The position numbers were made by a program, and so were the translations under genes. 61,732 nucleotides of DNA. It comes from Comamonas sp. Lineage in GTDB: Bacteria > Pseudomonadota > Gammaproteobacteria > Burkholderiales > Burkholderiaceae_C. Shown here piece after piece: positions 28,466-37,017 of this stretch. Position 1 is the stretch's first letter; every line of letters begins with the position of its first letter. The notes beneath the pieces are model-generated. The model saw only the letters and a list, made by a program, of their open reading frames with translations, did no database searches and had not been told where the DNA came from. Location: contig NZ_SPEY01000044.1 of NCBI RefSeq assembly GCF_009360615.1, positions 1 to 61,732 of the forward strand, read 5' to 3'.

Positions 28466-29581
28466 TCAGGACGTTCTCTGGGCCGCAAGCCTTTTGGCCT
28501 TGCGGCGGTGCCACCAGAGCCAGATCCCGCTGATGCCCAGGCCGCCCAGCACCAGACCGTTGAGGCCGGCCAGGATTTCCATCGGCACGCCCCCCAGCTC
28601 GCCCGTGTGCAGCGGATAGGCCACGGCCACCGCCGCAGCGCCGGGATCGAGTTCATTCCAGCGCCTGACGTCCAGCACCGCCCCGTTGCGCGGGTCCAGC
28701 CATACCGAGCTGATGCCGTTGGGGTGCGGTTCGCCGGGGGCGCGTAAGCGGATGCGTACGGCCTGTCTGGCATTGGGCGGCAGCTGCACGAAGCTGGCCT
28801 GGGCATCGGGCATGGCCGCACGGGCCGAGGCCAGCATGGCGTCCACATCGGCGGGGAGCGGTTGGGCGGAGCCTTCCTCAGCCAGTGCGGGCAGCCTGGG
28901 CGCCTGGGTGGCCGTGCTGCTGGCGAGCACATTGAGCCAGTCGCCCATCGGCCGCCATGCCATATAGGCACCTGTGACGACCGACACCGCGATCAGCAGG
29001 CCCATGATCACGCCGCCGATGCGGTGCATGTCGAAGAGGGCTCGTACCAGACTCTTGCTGAGTTCTATGCGCCAGTTGCCCGGCCAGCGCTTGGGCCACC
29101 AGAGAATGACGCCTGTCAACAGCAGCAGCACATAGGCCAGCGTGGTCCAGGCCAGTAGGGCCTTGCCGTTGGCGTCCAGCAGCAAGGTGCTGTGCAGCTT
29201 GAACAGCGTGTTGACAAAGCCCTCGGTCTCGCCGCGCCGGCCCTGCTCCTGCCCTGTCACGGGGTCCAGGTAGATGGTGCCGCGCCAGCCTGCTGCCTGA
29301 ACGCGCAGCCAGAGGCTGTCTCGGGCCTGCTGCGGCAGCCGGAAGCGCAAAGTGGCCTTGCTGCCGAACTCCTCATGGGCTCTGGCCAGTATCGGCGCCA
29401 GCGCTGCGGCCTGCTGGCCCTGCATCGTGCGGGCCTGGAACAGTTCGGGATGGGCCGCGCGGTCCAGCGGCTGGCCGATGATGAGCAGGGTTCCGGTGAA
29501 CCCGGCCAGTATCAGGATCCAGCCCAGGCCCAGGGCCAACCAGCGATGCAGCCGCAGCCACAGAGAACGGAGCGAAGTCAT
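28466..29581 (-). CDS. PepSY-domain inner-membrane protein (PiuB-like), linked to siderophore uptake
   Basis: A 371-residue membrane protein of the PepSY_TM family. It has an N-terminal LRLHRWLALGLGWILILAGFTGTLL helix, HSTLLLDANGKALLAWTTLAYVLLLLTGVILWW, DMHRIGGVIMGLLIAVSVVTGAYM, and a last helix GISGIWLWWHRRKAKR. Histidines at helix ends (LHRW, LHS, MHRIGG) are typical; related proteins such as FsrB/PiuB reduce ferric siderophores using haem. It lies 62 bp after the TonB-dependent receptor gene on the same strand, so release of iron after uptake is a reasonable inference. Confidence 0.9.
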   Translation of the reverse strand: MTSLRSLWLRLHRWLALGLGWILILAGFTGTLLIIGQPLDRAAHPELFQARTMQGQQAAALAPILARAHEEFGSKATLRFRLPQQARDSLWLRVQAAGWRGTIYLDPVTGQEQGRRGETEGFVNTLFKLHSTLLLDANGKALLAWTTLAYVLLLLTGVILWWPKRWPGNWRIELSKSLVRALFDMHRIGGVIMGLLIAVSVVTGAYMAWRPMGDWLNVLASSTATQAPRLPALAEEGSAQPLPADVDAMLASARAAMPDAQASFVQLPPNARQAVRIRLRAPGEPHPNGISSVWLDPRNGAVLDVRRWNELDPGAAAVAVAYPLHTGELGGVPMEILAGLNGLVLGGLGISGIWLWWHRRKAKRLAAQRTS

Positions 29582-29643
29582 TGCGCGTGAGGGTGTGATG
29601 CCCCGCGAGAGCGGCCCTGAGGGTGGACTCGCGAGGCGGCCGC

Positions 29644-31857
29644 TTAGAACGGCAGGGTGGCCTGAAGGTAAAGGGTGCGTGGCATGCCCACGTACTTGCC
29701 ACCGCCGTTGTTGTCGGTGGAGCGGGTGAAGTAGCGGCGGTCGAACACGTTCTTCAGGCCCACGGTCAGGCGCAGATTGTTCAGCTCCCTGCCTGCCTGG
29801 TAGCTGGTGCGCAGGCCCAGGATGGCATAGCCCGGGATATCGCCCAGATTGCCGTTGGCGTCTTCCTGTGTGATGTAGGAATTGGGCTTGGCGCTGGTGC
29901 CGGGCGTGCCGGGGGAGCGCTGCTTGGACTGGGCATTCAGATCGGCATTGAAGGTCCAGCGCTCCCTCGCATAACGTGCCGACAGGCCGGCCGTGTGGCG
30001 CGAATAAAGCGGCAGGTCGCGGCCCGCGAAGGGGCCGGCCTGGCTGGTGGCCTGGGTGAAGGTATAGCTCATGCCCAGCGACAGGCCCTTGAGGGCCGGA
30101 TAGTTCTTGCCGAAGTCATAGCGCAGCGCCGATTCCAGACCACGGTGTCGCGTGGCGCCCAGATCGGTCCAGATGCCGTTGCCCGTGCCGTCGCCCGGGC
30201 GGTCCAGGAACAGCTCCTTGTTGAAGTCGATGTTGAACAGCGTCAGCTCGCCGCTCCAGGTCTCGCTCTTGTAGTGCGTGCCCAGCTCGTAGGTCTTGGC
30301 CGATTCGGGATAGAGCTGGTTGTTGGACGACTGGGCCAGCTGTGCGTACTGCTGGGGTCCGAAGGACTTGCCGGCGTTGGCGAACACCGACCAGTGGCTG
30401 TCGACGCGGTAGAGCACCGACAGCGTGGGCAGCCATTCGTTGGCGGCTGCCGTCGGGTAGATGGCCGCAGCGGTCGCGCCCTTGTAGTCCACCACATTGT
30501 TGAAGGAGCGGATGCGCTCGTATCGCACGCCGGGCGTGATGGTCCAGTTGCCCACATCGATGCGGTTGTCGATATAGAAGGCATTGGCCGTGGTGCCGCC
30601 CTGGCTGGTCTGGGTGGTGTTCAGCGGCAGAGCCATGGCATCGACCTGGCCGGGCACATAGAAGCCCGAGGTGGTCTGCGCGGTTTCGGAGCTCTTTTCC
30701 TTCAGGTAGCGATAGCCCACGCTGACTTCCTGCACCACGGAGCCGGTCTCGAAAATGCGCGAGTAGCGCGGCTCCACACCGTAGTAGCTATAGTCGCGCG
30801 GTGCGGCCGTGAGACTGCGTTTGCCGGCATTGGCGCCGGTGGCATCGCGCTCGATATAGCTGCCGCGAAAGGAGTCCACGTAGTAACTGAGCACTTCGAA
30901 GTTGTTACGGCCGTCCTTGTAGCTGTACTTGAGCGAGCCGTCGGTGCGACGGCCCGTGAACTGGTCGTAGTTGCGTGTGCTCTGGAACGGGTCGGCGGCA
31001 TACTGCGCCGTGGTCAGGCCACCGGGCATCTGGCCCTTGCCCTCGAAGTGGTGCAGCGAAGCGGAGAGGCTGCTGTGGTTGTCGAACTTGTAGCTGCCCT
31101 TGAGCAGCAGATCGTCGATGTCGGTCTTGTCGTTGCTGCTGCGCCAGCCCTTGCCATGCGTGCCCGAATACAGCACGGCCAGGCCCAGGCCCGATTCGTT
31201 CGTGCCGCCCACAAAGAAGCTGGGCGTGGTCTTCACGTTGCCGCCGTGACTGTAGATCTCGGTGCCGATGGAGGCTTCGGCCGCAAAAGTCTTGGGAATG
31301 GCACGCGTCGTGAAGTTGATGATGCCGCCCACGTTCTGCGGGCCGTAGCGCACCGAGCCAGCGCCACGCACCACGTCGATGGAATCCAGATTGCCCAGCG
31401 CCACGGGCGCCAGCGACAGCTGGGGCTGACCGTAGGGAGCGTAGGAGACGGGCACGCCGTCCTGCAGCACATAGGAGCGTGGCGACAGGCGTGCGGTCAG
31501 ACCGCGCACGCTGAGGTTCAGCGAGATATCGCTGCCGCCCGTGCCGTTGCTGTCCTGAACCTGCACACCGGGTACCAGGCGCAGCGCTTCGCGTAAGGTG
31601 GAGGCACCGCTTTCCTGAATGCGCTCGCGCTCGACGATGGTGCGGGCACCCGGATGCTCCAGCACCTTCTCGGCGCTGGACATATCGCCGTCCAGCCAGT
31701 TGCCGGTGACGGTGACCGAGTCCAGGGCGGCTTCGGCGGCGGTGGCGCTGGCCGTCTGCGCGTGAACGGGGCTGGCGAGCGCGCCAAGGGCTGCGGCAAC
31801 GGCAGCGGCGGCGCTCAGGCGAAAAGCAGGGGCGTCGGAAAGATGGAGGTGAGCCAT
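29644..31857 (-). CDS. TonB-dependent siderophore receptor (FecA-like)
   Basis: A 737-residue outer-membrane receptor from ATG 31857. It has a signal peptide (cleavage near VHAQ), a short DSVTVTG TonB-box region, then a plug domain with GASTLREALRLVPGVQVQD, SLNLSVRGLTARLSP, YVLQDGVPVSYAPYGQPQLSLAP, RGAGSVRYGPQNVGGIINF, and a beta-barrel ending in F (LQATLPF). The plug resembles the ferric-citrate receptor FecA and hydroxycarboxylate siderophore receptors. A frame to 31932 adds 25 residues with no signal features. No FecI/FecR regulators are nearby; a Fur-box-like site lies upstream. Confidence 0.94.
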   Translation of the reverse strand: MAHLHLSDAPAFRLSAAAAVAAALGALASPVHAQTASATAAEAALDSVTVTGNWLDGDMSSAEKVLEHPGARTIVERERIQESGASTLREALRLVPGVQVQDSNGTGGSDISLNLSVRGLTARLSPRSYVLQDGVPVSYAPYGQPQLSLAPVALGNLDSIDVVRGAGSVRYGPQNVGGIINFTTRAIPKTFAAEASIGTEIYSHGGNVKTTPSFFVGGTNESGLGLAVLYSGTHGKGWRSSNDKTDIDDLLLKGSYKFDNHSSLSASLHHFEGKGQMPGGLTTAQYAADPFQSTRNYDQFTGRRTDGSLKYSYKDGRNNFEVLSYYVDSFRGSYIERDATGANAGKRSLTAAPRDYSYYGVEPRYSRIFETGSVVQEVSVGYRYLKEKSSETAQTTSGFYVPGQVDAMALPLNTTQTSQGGTTANAFYIDNRIDVGNWTITPGVRYERIRSFNNVVDYKGATAAAIYPTAAANEWLPTLSVLYRVDSHWSVFANAGKSFGPQQYAQLAQSSNNQLYPESAKTYELGTHYKSETWSGELTLFNIDFNKELFLDRPGDGTGNGIWTDLGATRHRGLESALRYDFGKNYPALKGLSLGMSYTFTQATSQAGPFAGRDLPLYSRHTAGLSARYARERWTFNADLNAQSKQRSPGTPGTSAKPNSYITQEDANGNLGDIPGYAILGLRTSYQAGRELNNLRLTVGLKNVFDRRYFTRSTDNNGGGKYVGMPRTLYLQATLPF

Positions 31858-31999
31858 GGGTGTTGTAGGGGAGGGCGCACAGCACCCGGCAGGCATGAAC
31901 AGCGCGCTGCCCCAGCCTTGCGCTGGCGGCATCTCTTGTCTTCAATCGGGGCCGGGGCCGGGGCAGGCGAGGTGGCGTTTATTGGCAGGCGCAGATATT

Positions 32000-32018
32000 A
32001 ATGAGAATTGCTGTCATT
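32000..32018 (-). promoter_or_regulatory. Fur-box-like site upstream of the TonB-dependent receptor
   Basis: AATGAGAAT followed by TGCTGTCATT at 32000-32018 keeps the AATGAGAAT half-site and a CATT end typical of proteobacterial Fur boxes. It lies about 145 bp before the receptor start, consistent with iron repression of receptor and PepSY genes. Confidence 0.55.
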
Positions 32019-32044
32019 TGGCTGTTTGTGGTTATGTTGAGACA

Positions 32045-32093
32045 CAAAAAAAACAGCCTCCCCGTGCGGCGATCTTGCCGTCCGGGGAAGCTG
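32045..32093 (-). terminator. Intrinsic terminator after the ParB-like gene
   Basis: Read leftward: CAGCTTCCCC then an inner loop and GGGGAGGCTG, followed by eight T residues (32046-32053 on the given strand are A). It is the strongest intrinsic terminator in the window. Confidence 0.85.
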
Positions 32094-32120
32094 CATGCGG
32101 GAGCCGGGCGAGAGGGTTGC

Positions 32121-32981
32121 TTAACCCTGTTCTGCCAGCAGGTCCTGCAAGGTCTTGACCTGCAGGCGCAGGCGCTCGTTTTCGGCCTCCAGCTCGGTGA
32201 CGCGGGCCTGCAGCTCTTCGGGGCTGGCGGCTGGCGCGGCTTCTGCCGATTCTTCGGCTTCGGGCTTGGCGGTCTTGGGCTTTTTCCTGGCATCGCGCAC
32301 GCGCTTGGCGGCCTGCTTGAGCGCCTCGGCGCCTTCGGCGGCTGCGGCTTGCTGCTCTTCCTCGGGCAGGGTGGCAACCACGGCTGCGGCATTGAGCGAG
32401 AGCTCACCGGCCTTGACCGCCGCCACGACCTCCGGTGCGGCCTTTTCCTGGATGGTCTCGATCATCTTGACCTGACCGGCCGACAGGCGGGCGGCGCGGG
32501 CCAGCGCTTCACGCGTGTCCAGCGCCTCGTCGGGAACCTTGGCCACGCTGGCCAGCGCCTGGGCGACCACGGGGTCGGTCTCACCTTCCCAGGGGGCTTC
32601 CTCGCTGGCCGGCTGTGCGGCCTTGGCGGCGTTCACGGCAGCAGCCGCTGCAGCGCGGCGCTCGGCGATGATCTCGCGCTTGCGCAGTGCCAGCACGCCG
32701 CGCTGGAAGTCGGAGACAGAGCGGCGGCCCAGATGCTGGTCGATCATCCACAGATGCACGTCGTCCATGTTCTTGAACTGCGTGGCCTGCACGGTATTGA
32801 ATGGCAGGCCGTGCTTGCGGCAGATGCCGTAGCGGTTGTGGCCGTCGATGAGCAGGTCGCCCCAGACCACCAGCGAGTCGCGGCAGCCTTCGGCGAGGAT
32901 GCTGCGCTCCAGCGATTCGTGCTCGTCCGGGGTCAAGGGGTCGATATAGGCCTTCAGGCCTTCGTCAATCTTCAGTTCCAT
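32121..32981 (-). CDS. Orphan ParB-like protein with C-terminal coiled coil
   Basis: A 286-residue protein. Residues about 8-110 form a ParB/Srx-type N-terminal domain (IDPLTPDEHESLERSILAEGC, LLIDGHNRYGICRKHGLPF with the DGHNR box, then DVHLWMIDQHLGRR). Residues about 150-215 look like a KorB/ParB-style helical DNA-binding module (LSAGQVKMIETIQ, VVAAVKAGELSLNAAAVVATLPEEEQQ). A KRVRDARKKPKTAK linker and a leucine-zipper coiled coil (ELQARVTELEAENERLRLQV) end it. No parA, plasmid or phage gene is adjacent. Chromosome partition ParB would have a cognate ParA next door, so this is probably a domesticated or independent regulator. Confidence 0.8.
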   Translation of the reverse strand: MELKIDEGLKAYIDPLTPDEHESLERSILAEGCRDSLVVWGDLLIDGHNRYGICRKHGLPFNTVQATQFKNMDDVHLWMIDQHLGRRSVSDFQRGVLALRKREIIAERRAAAAAAVNAAKAAQPASEEAPWEGETDPVVAQALASVAKVPDEALDTREALARAARLSAGQVKMIETIQEKAAPEVVAAVKAGELSLNAAAVVATLPEEEQQAAAAEGAEALKQAAKRVRDARKKPKTAKPEAEESAEAAPAASPEELQARVTELEAENERLRLQVKTLQDLLAEQG

Positions 32982-33087
32982 GGGTTGTTCTTCAAATGGA
33001 GGCGCTGCTTGCGCCAGTTGACACTCGTTTTCAGCATGAAATCAACGTGAATTCGAGAGGGGACGGGCGAAAGCAGCGATAGACAAA

Positions 33088-33116
33088 AGAGCAACGCCCC
33101 AGCGTATGGGGCGTTG
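33088..33116 (-). terminator. Intrinsic terminator after trhP
   Basis: CAACGCCCC (33092-33100) pairs perfectly with GGGGCGTTG (33108-33116); read leftward it is followed by CTCTTTTG. It lies 22 bp past the trhP stop. Confidence 0.75.
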
Positions 33117-33137
33117 GAAAAGCAAAGCCGCTCAAGC

Positions 33138-34505
33138 TTACAGCAGGCGCGAAATCAGAGCACCTTCCACCGGGCCTTCGAGAGGAATACGCACGCGCAC
33201 GGGGTTGCCTTGGGCGACTTCCACGGGCTGGCCTTCGAGGTTGAACATCTTCTCCAGCAAAACCCGCCGGTTGCCCTGGGGATGGATCACCTCGATGGTG
33301 TCGCCCACGGCGAAACGGTTCATGGTTTCGACCTCGGCCATACCGTCGGCGTAGCTGCGCACTGCCCCCACGAAATGGCTGCGCTGCAGCACGCTGTGGC
33401 CTGTTTCGTAGTTCTGGTAGTCGTTGGCGGGACGGCGCTCCAGCAGGCCGCCGGTATAGCCGCGATTGGCCAGCCCCTCGAGTTCGGTGATCAGGTGCGG
33501 GTTGAACGGACGGCCGGCCACGGCGTCGTCGATGGCGCGGCGGTAGGTCTGGGCCGTGCGGGCCACATAGTACAGACTCTTGGTGCGGCCTTCGATCTTG
33601 AGCGAGTCCACGCCGATCTTGGTCAGGCGCTCCACATGCTCCACGGCGCGCAGGTCCTTGGAGTTCATGATGTAGGTGCCATGCTCATCTTCCATGATGG
33701 GCATCATCTCGCCGGGGCGGCCTTTTTCCTCGAGCAGATAGATGGCATCGGCCTTGGGATGGCGCTGCTGGTCGCCGCAGGTACTGGTGAACTGGTTGTC
33801 CAGATCGTTCTTGGCTTCTTCGAAGTTGAAGCCATTTTCCATGGTCTGGCCCAGCGCCTCGCCGGTGTTGGGGTCCACGGCCGCGTCATGCGTCTTGTAG
33901 TCCCAGCGGCAGGCGTTGGTGCAGGTGCCCTGGTTGGGGTCGCGGCGGTTGAAGTAGCCCGACAGCAGGCAGCGGCCCGAGTAGGCGATGCACAGGGCGC
34001 CGTGCACAAACACTTCCAGCTCCATGTCGGGGCATTCCTGGCGGATCTTCTCGATCTCGTCCAGGCTGAGCTCGCGCGACAGGATGATGCGCGAGACGCC
34101 CATCTTCTGCCAGAACTTCACGGTGGCGTGGTTGGTGGTGTTGGCCTGCACGGACAGGTGGATTTCCTGCTCGGGCCACTTTTCCTTGACCATCATGATG
34201 AGCCCGGGGTCGGCCATGATCATGGCGTCGGGCTTCATGGCGATGATGGGCTCGATGTCGCGCAGATAGGTGCGGACCTTGTCGTTGTGCGCAATCAGAT
34301 TGCTGGTCAGGAAGAACTTCTTGCCGCGTGCATGCGCCTCGGCAATGCCCTGGCCGATCTGCTCCAGGCGGAATTCGTTGTTGCGCGCGCGCAAGCTGTA
34401 GCGCGGCTGGCCGGCGTAGACGGCGTCGGCACCAAAGTCGTAGGCGGCGCGCATCTTGTCGAGCGAGCCGGCAGGCAGCAGCAGTTCGGGGGCTTTGAGG
34501 GTCAT
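33138..34505 (-). CDS. trhP: tRNA 5-hydroxyuridine-forming protein TrhP (YegQ), U32 peptidase family
   Basis: A 455-residue U32-family protein from ATG 34505 (34538 also possible). The family signature is complete: ELEVFVHGALCIAYSGRCLLSGYFNRRDPNQG in parts, with cysteines C-x6-C and further GTCTNACRWDY and TSTCGDQQ cysteines that bind the iron-sulphur cluster in TrhP. The N terminus ELLLPAGSLDKMRAAYDFGADAVYAG is the barrel start. The C-terminal U32 domain has NRFAVGDTIEVIHPQGN. TrhP uses prephenate to hydroxylate U34 of tRNAs. It is a single gene with its own terminator. Confidence 0.93.
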   Translation of the reverse strand: MTLKAPELLLPAGSLDKMRAAYDFGADAVYAGQPRYSLRARNNEFRLEQIGQGIAEAHARGKKFFLTSNLIAHNDKVRTYLRDIEPIIAMKPDAMIMADPGLIMMVKEKWPEQEIHLSVQANTTNHATVKFWQKMGVSRIILSRELSLDEIEKIRQECPDMELEVFVHGALCIAYSGRCLLSGYFNRRDPNQGTCTNACRWDYKTHDAAVDPNTGEALGQTMENGFNFEEAKNDLDNQFTSTCGDQQRHPKADAIYLLEEKGRPGEMMPIMEDEHGTYIMNSKDLRAVEHVERLTKIGVDSLKIEGRTKSLYYVARTAQTYRRAIDDAVAGRPFNPHLITELEGLANRGYTGGLLERRPANDYQNYETGHSVLQRSHFVGAVRSYADGMAEVETMNRFAVGDTIEVIHPQGNRRVLLEKMFNLEGQPVEVAQGNPVRVRIPLEGPVEGALISRLL

Positions 34506-34553
34506 GATGTCGCTATTGTCCCGCATAGCGCTTTTCACTGTGGCTTGCTAAGG

Positions 34554-35459
34554 CTACGCGGTCTGTCGCAGCTGTGCGTGCAATTGCCGTGCCGGCAATG
34601 ACAGGGAGTCCGTCGTGGCGAGCGTGCACAGCAGCAGCCGGCGCTGCGCCCATGCGTCGGACAGCGGCACGGCCACCACGCCAGTGGCGGCAGCGTGGCG
34701 CTGCACGGCGGCCAGCGGCAGCACGGCAATCCCCACGCCCTGGCCCACAAGCTGGCACAGTCCCTCGAAATGCTGCAGCTGGACCTGGATGCGCAGCAGC
34801 CTGTCGTTGATCCGCAAAGCCTGTTTCTGCAGCAGCTGCTGCAAGGCGGAGTCGCGTGGCAGGCCGACCCAGTTCTCGTGCAGCAGCTCGGCCAGCGGCA
34901 GTTGCCGGCGCCCGGCCAACGCATGGCCCAGCGGCAAGGCGGCGGCCAGCGGGTCATGCCTCCAGGGTTGGCAGTGCAGGCCTGCCAGGGTGGTGCGGTC
35001 TTCGGCATCCCAGGCGGCCACGCCGATATCGCACAGGCCCTGGCGCAGTCCGGCCAGCACTTCGCTGCTCGGGCATTCCTGCAGCTCCAGCGCAATCTGC
35101 GGGTGCTGGCGCAGAAAGCCGCTGACGGCCAGCGGCAGATGCTCGCGCACGGCCGAGGTATTGCCGCGCAGCCGGATCTGCCCGGCCAGGCCGGCGCCGA
35201 ATTCGCCCATGGCTCCGCGCAGGAGCTGCATCTGGCTGAGCACCTGGCGCGCATGCTGGCCCAGGGTATGGCCTGCAGCCGTGGGCTGCACGCCACGGGC
35301 CTTGCGAATGAGCAGTGCCGTGCCCAGAAGCGTCTCCATGCCGCGCACGCGCTCGCTGGCCGATGCCAGCGTGAGGTGGCTGCGCTGTGCCGCGGCCGTC
35401 AGCGTGCCGCTGTCGAGGATGTGCACAAACAGCTGGAGGTCGGTCAGGTCAAAGCGCAT
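34554..35459 (-). CDS. LysR-family regulator divergent from a TSUP transporter
   Basis: A 301-residue LysR regulator from ATG 35459 (MRFDLTDLQLFVHILDSGTL). The winged helix contains AAQRSHLTLASASERVRGME; the Gln-Pro-Thr turn is QPTAAGHTL. The effector domain begins IRLRGNTSAVREHLP. A longer frame to 35573 includes non-family sequence. It is divergent from the TSUP-family permease (145 bp between), whose gene it probably controls; export or uptake of sulphonates or organic acids is typical of that pairing. Confidence 0.92.
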   Translation of the reverse strand: MRFDLTDLQLFVHILDSGTLTAAAQRSHLTLASASERVRGMETLLGTALLIRKARGVQPTAAGHTLGQHARQVLSQMQLLRGAMGEFGAGLAGQIRLRGNTSAVREHLPLAVSGFLRQHPQIALELQECPSSEVLAGLRQGLCDIGVAAWDAEDRTTLAGLHCQPWRHDPLAAALPLGHALAGRRQLPLAELLHENWVGLPRDSALQQLLQKQALRINDRLLRIQVQLQHFEGLCQLVGQGVGIAVLPLAAVQRHAAATGVVAVPLSDAWAQRRLLLCTLATTDSLSLPARQLHAQLRQTA

Positions 35460-35604
35460 GGAATTCAAGCCTAAGGTTTCTACGAAGTCTGAATTTGAAT
35501 AATCCCGCTGGTGAAGCGTTCTATACCGAGAGATTATGGGCGTCATGCAAGAGTAAATGAATCTTGCCGGCATTTAAAGGTTCGGATAAAGCGAAGGATT
35601 GAGG

Positions 35605-36357
35605 ATGTGGAACGAGGGCTGGATGGCTGCGGCGGCGATTGCGGTGTTTGGACTGGCGGGTTGTGTCAAAGGCGTGGTGGGACTGGGGCTGCCCACGGTT
35701 TCCATGGCATTGCTGGCGGTGTTCATGCCGCCTGCGCAGGCGGCGGCTCTGCTGCTGTTGCCCTCGCTGGTGACCAATCTGGTGCAGATGCGGCCCGTGG
35801 CCGGCTTGCGAGCCTTGCTGCAGAGACTGGGCTGGATGCAGGCGGGCATTGTGCTCGGTACGCTGGGCGGTGTGGCCCTCTGGGGCGGAGTCGGCAGCCT
35901 GCCTGCGGCCAGGCCGGCGCTGGGCCTGGCGCTGGTGACGTATGCCCTCTGGGGGCTGTCGGGTCTGCGCTGGCAGACGCCGGCGCCGCACCAGGCATGG
36001 CTGGGGGCGGTGTGCGGCTTGGCGACGGGTGCCATCACGGCCGTGACCGGTGTCTTTGTGGTGCCTGCCGTGGCCTTCCTGCAGTCGCTGGGCCTGGCCC
36101 GTCCCGCATTCACGCAGGCCATGGGCCTGTGCTTTACCACCTCCACGCTGGCCCTGGGGGCTGGCTTGCTCTGGCAGGGGCAAGGCTTCGGTGCGCAGGA
36201 TATGGGACCGGGACTGCTGGCTTCGGCCCTGATGCTGATTCCGGCTCTGGCCGGGATGCACTGGGGTCAGCTGCTGCGCGAAAAGCTCTCGTCCGGGCTT
36301 TTCAGAACGCTGCTGATGCTCAGTCTGCTGGCGCTGGGGATCCACCTGTGCTTCTGA
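35605..36357 (+). CDS. TauE/SafE (TSUP) family permease
   Basis: A 250-residue membrane protein of about eight helices from ATG 35605, 7 nt after GAAGGA (a TTG at 35599 overlaps that region). The two-repeat TSUP pattern is visible: GCVKGVVGLGLPTVSMALLAVFMPP in the first half and GAITAVTGVFVVPAVAFLQSLGL in the second, each with the conserved G-x-GG-like helix break. The family moves sulphite, sulphoacetate, taurine-related compounds or other organosulphur anions. The substrate is unknown here; its divergent LysR neighbour is the likely regulator. Confidence 0.9.
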   Translation: MWNEGWMAAAAIAVFGLAGCVKGVVGLGLPTVSMALLAVFMPPAQAAALLLLPSLVTNLVQMRPVAGLRALLQRLGWMQAGIVLGTLGGVALWGGVGSLPAARPALGLALVTYALWGLSGLRWQTPAPHQAWLGAVCGLATGAITAVTGVFVVPAVAFLQSLGLARPAFTQAMGLCFTTSTLALGAGLLWQGQGFGAQDMGPGLLASALMLIPALAGMHWGQLLREKLSSGLFRTLLMLSLLALGIHLCF

Positions 36358-36360
36358 GTG

Positions 36361-36394
36361 GCCGGGGCCGCAGCGACATGGCCGCCGCCCCGGC
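36361..36394. terminator. GC-rich hairpin between converging TSUP and prfH genes
   Basis: GCCGGGGC (36361-36368) pairs with GCCCCGGC (36387-36394). There is no T-run on either side, so termination is possible but not typical. Confidence 0.35.
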
Positions 36395-36429
36395 ATTCGC
36401 GAAGCGGGTGACAATGTCGTCAGGGGCGG

Positions 36430-37017
36430 TTACAGCCGGAAGACCTTGACGGCATGGCCGCGCTCGACTTCCCGGTGCTGCTGGCTGCGCAGGCGCTGAG
36501 CCTGCCCTTCGCTGCGCGCATTGTGCTGCGCCAGCTTGATGGCCAGCAGCTCGCGCGCCAGCCGCTTGTTGGCATGCTGGCTGCGTTCGCTCATGACCTT
36601 GACAGCCATCCCGCTGGGCACATGCAGGGCATGGACGGCCGAGTCCGTGGTGTTGACATGCTGGCCGCCCTTGCCTGAAGCCTTGCAGGACTGGAACTGG
36701 ATCTCGCCGTCCATGGCCAGCTGGCGCGGCGGCTCGCAGCGCTGCACGGCGACGAACCAGTTCTTGCGCGGATGCCGGGGCCGGAAGGGGCTGGCGAAGA
36801 TCCACTGGATGGTGCCCAGCCATTCGCGCAGTGCGGGCGTCTCGCGCTCGCAGCGCAGCAGCACCGACCTGTAGCCGGCCGGGGTGCGGAACTCCTCCAG
36901 CACCTCGACCGCGAGATCCTCGGCGGCGCAGGCCTGCAGCAGCTTGCGCAGGGTCAGCTGCAGTGCGTATTCGCACTCGGCGGGACCGTGGGCGGAGCTC
37001 AGTTGCATCAGCAGCAT
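36430..37017 (-). CDS. prfH: Peptide chain release factor-like protein PrfH
   Basis: A 195-residue class I release-factor-like protein from ATG 37017. It has the catalytic GGQ loop (SGKGGQHVNTTDSAV, residues about 114-128) and a basic C terminus (VMSERSQHANKRLARELLAIKL). It lacks the codon-recognition domain carrying PxT/SPF found in RF1/RF2 and keeps only a short alpha/beta N-terminal part (LRKLLQACAAEDLAVEVLEEF), as in PrfH. Its start lies inside the last codons of rtcB (10-bp overlap at 37008-37017), so the two are translationally coupled. PrfH is reported to release peptide from ribosomes with damaged decoding centres, which its partner RtcB then repairs. Confidence 0.93.
   Translation of the reverse strand: MLLMQLSSAHGPAECEYALQLTLRKLLQACAAEDLAVEVLEEFRTPAGYRSVLLRCERETPALREWLGTIQWIFASPFRPRHPRKNWFVAVQRCEPPRQLAMDGEIQFQSCKASGKGGQHVNTTDSAVHALHVPSGMAVKVMSERSQHANKRLARELLAIKLAQHNARSEGQAQRLRSQQHREVERGHAVKVFRL

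Noticed and set aside
28360..28971. N-terminal extension of the VOC protein to 28971
   Set aside because: The extension is an out-of-frame reading of the PepSY gene; AGGAG before ATG 28359 defines the true start.
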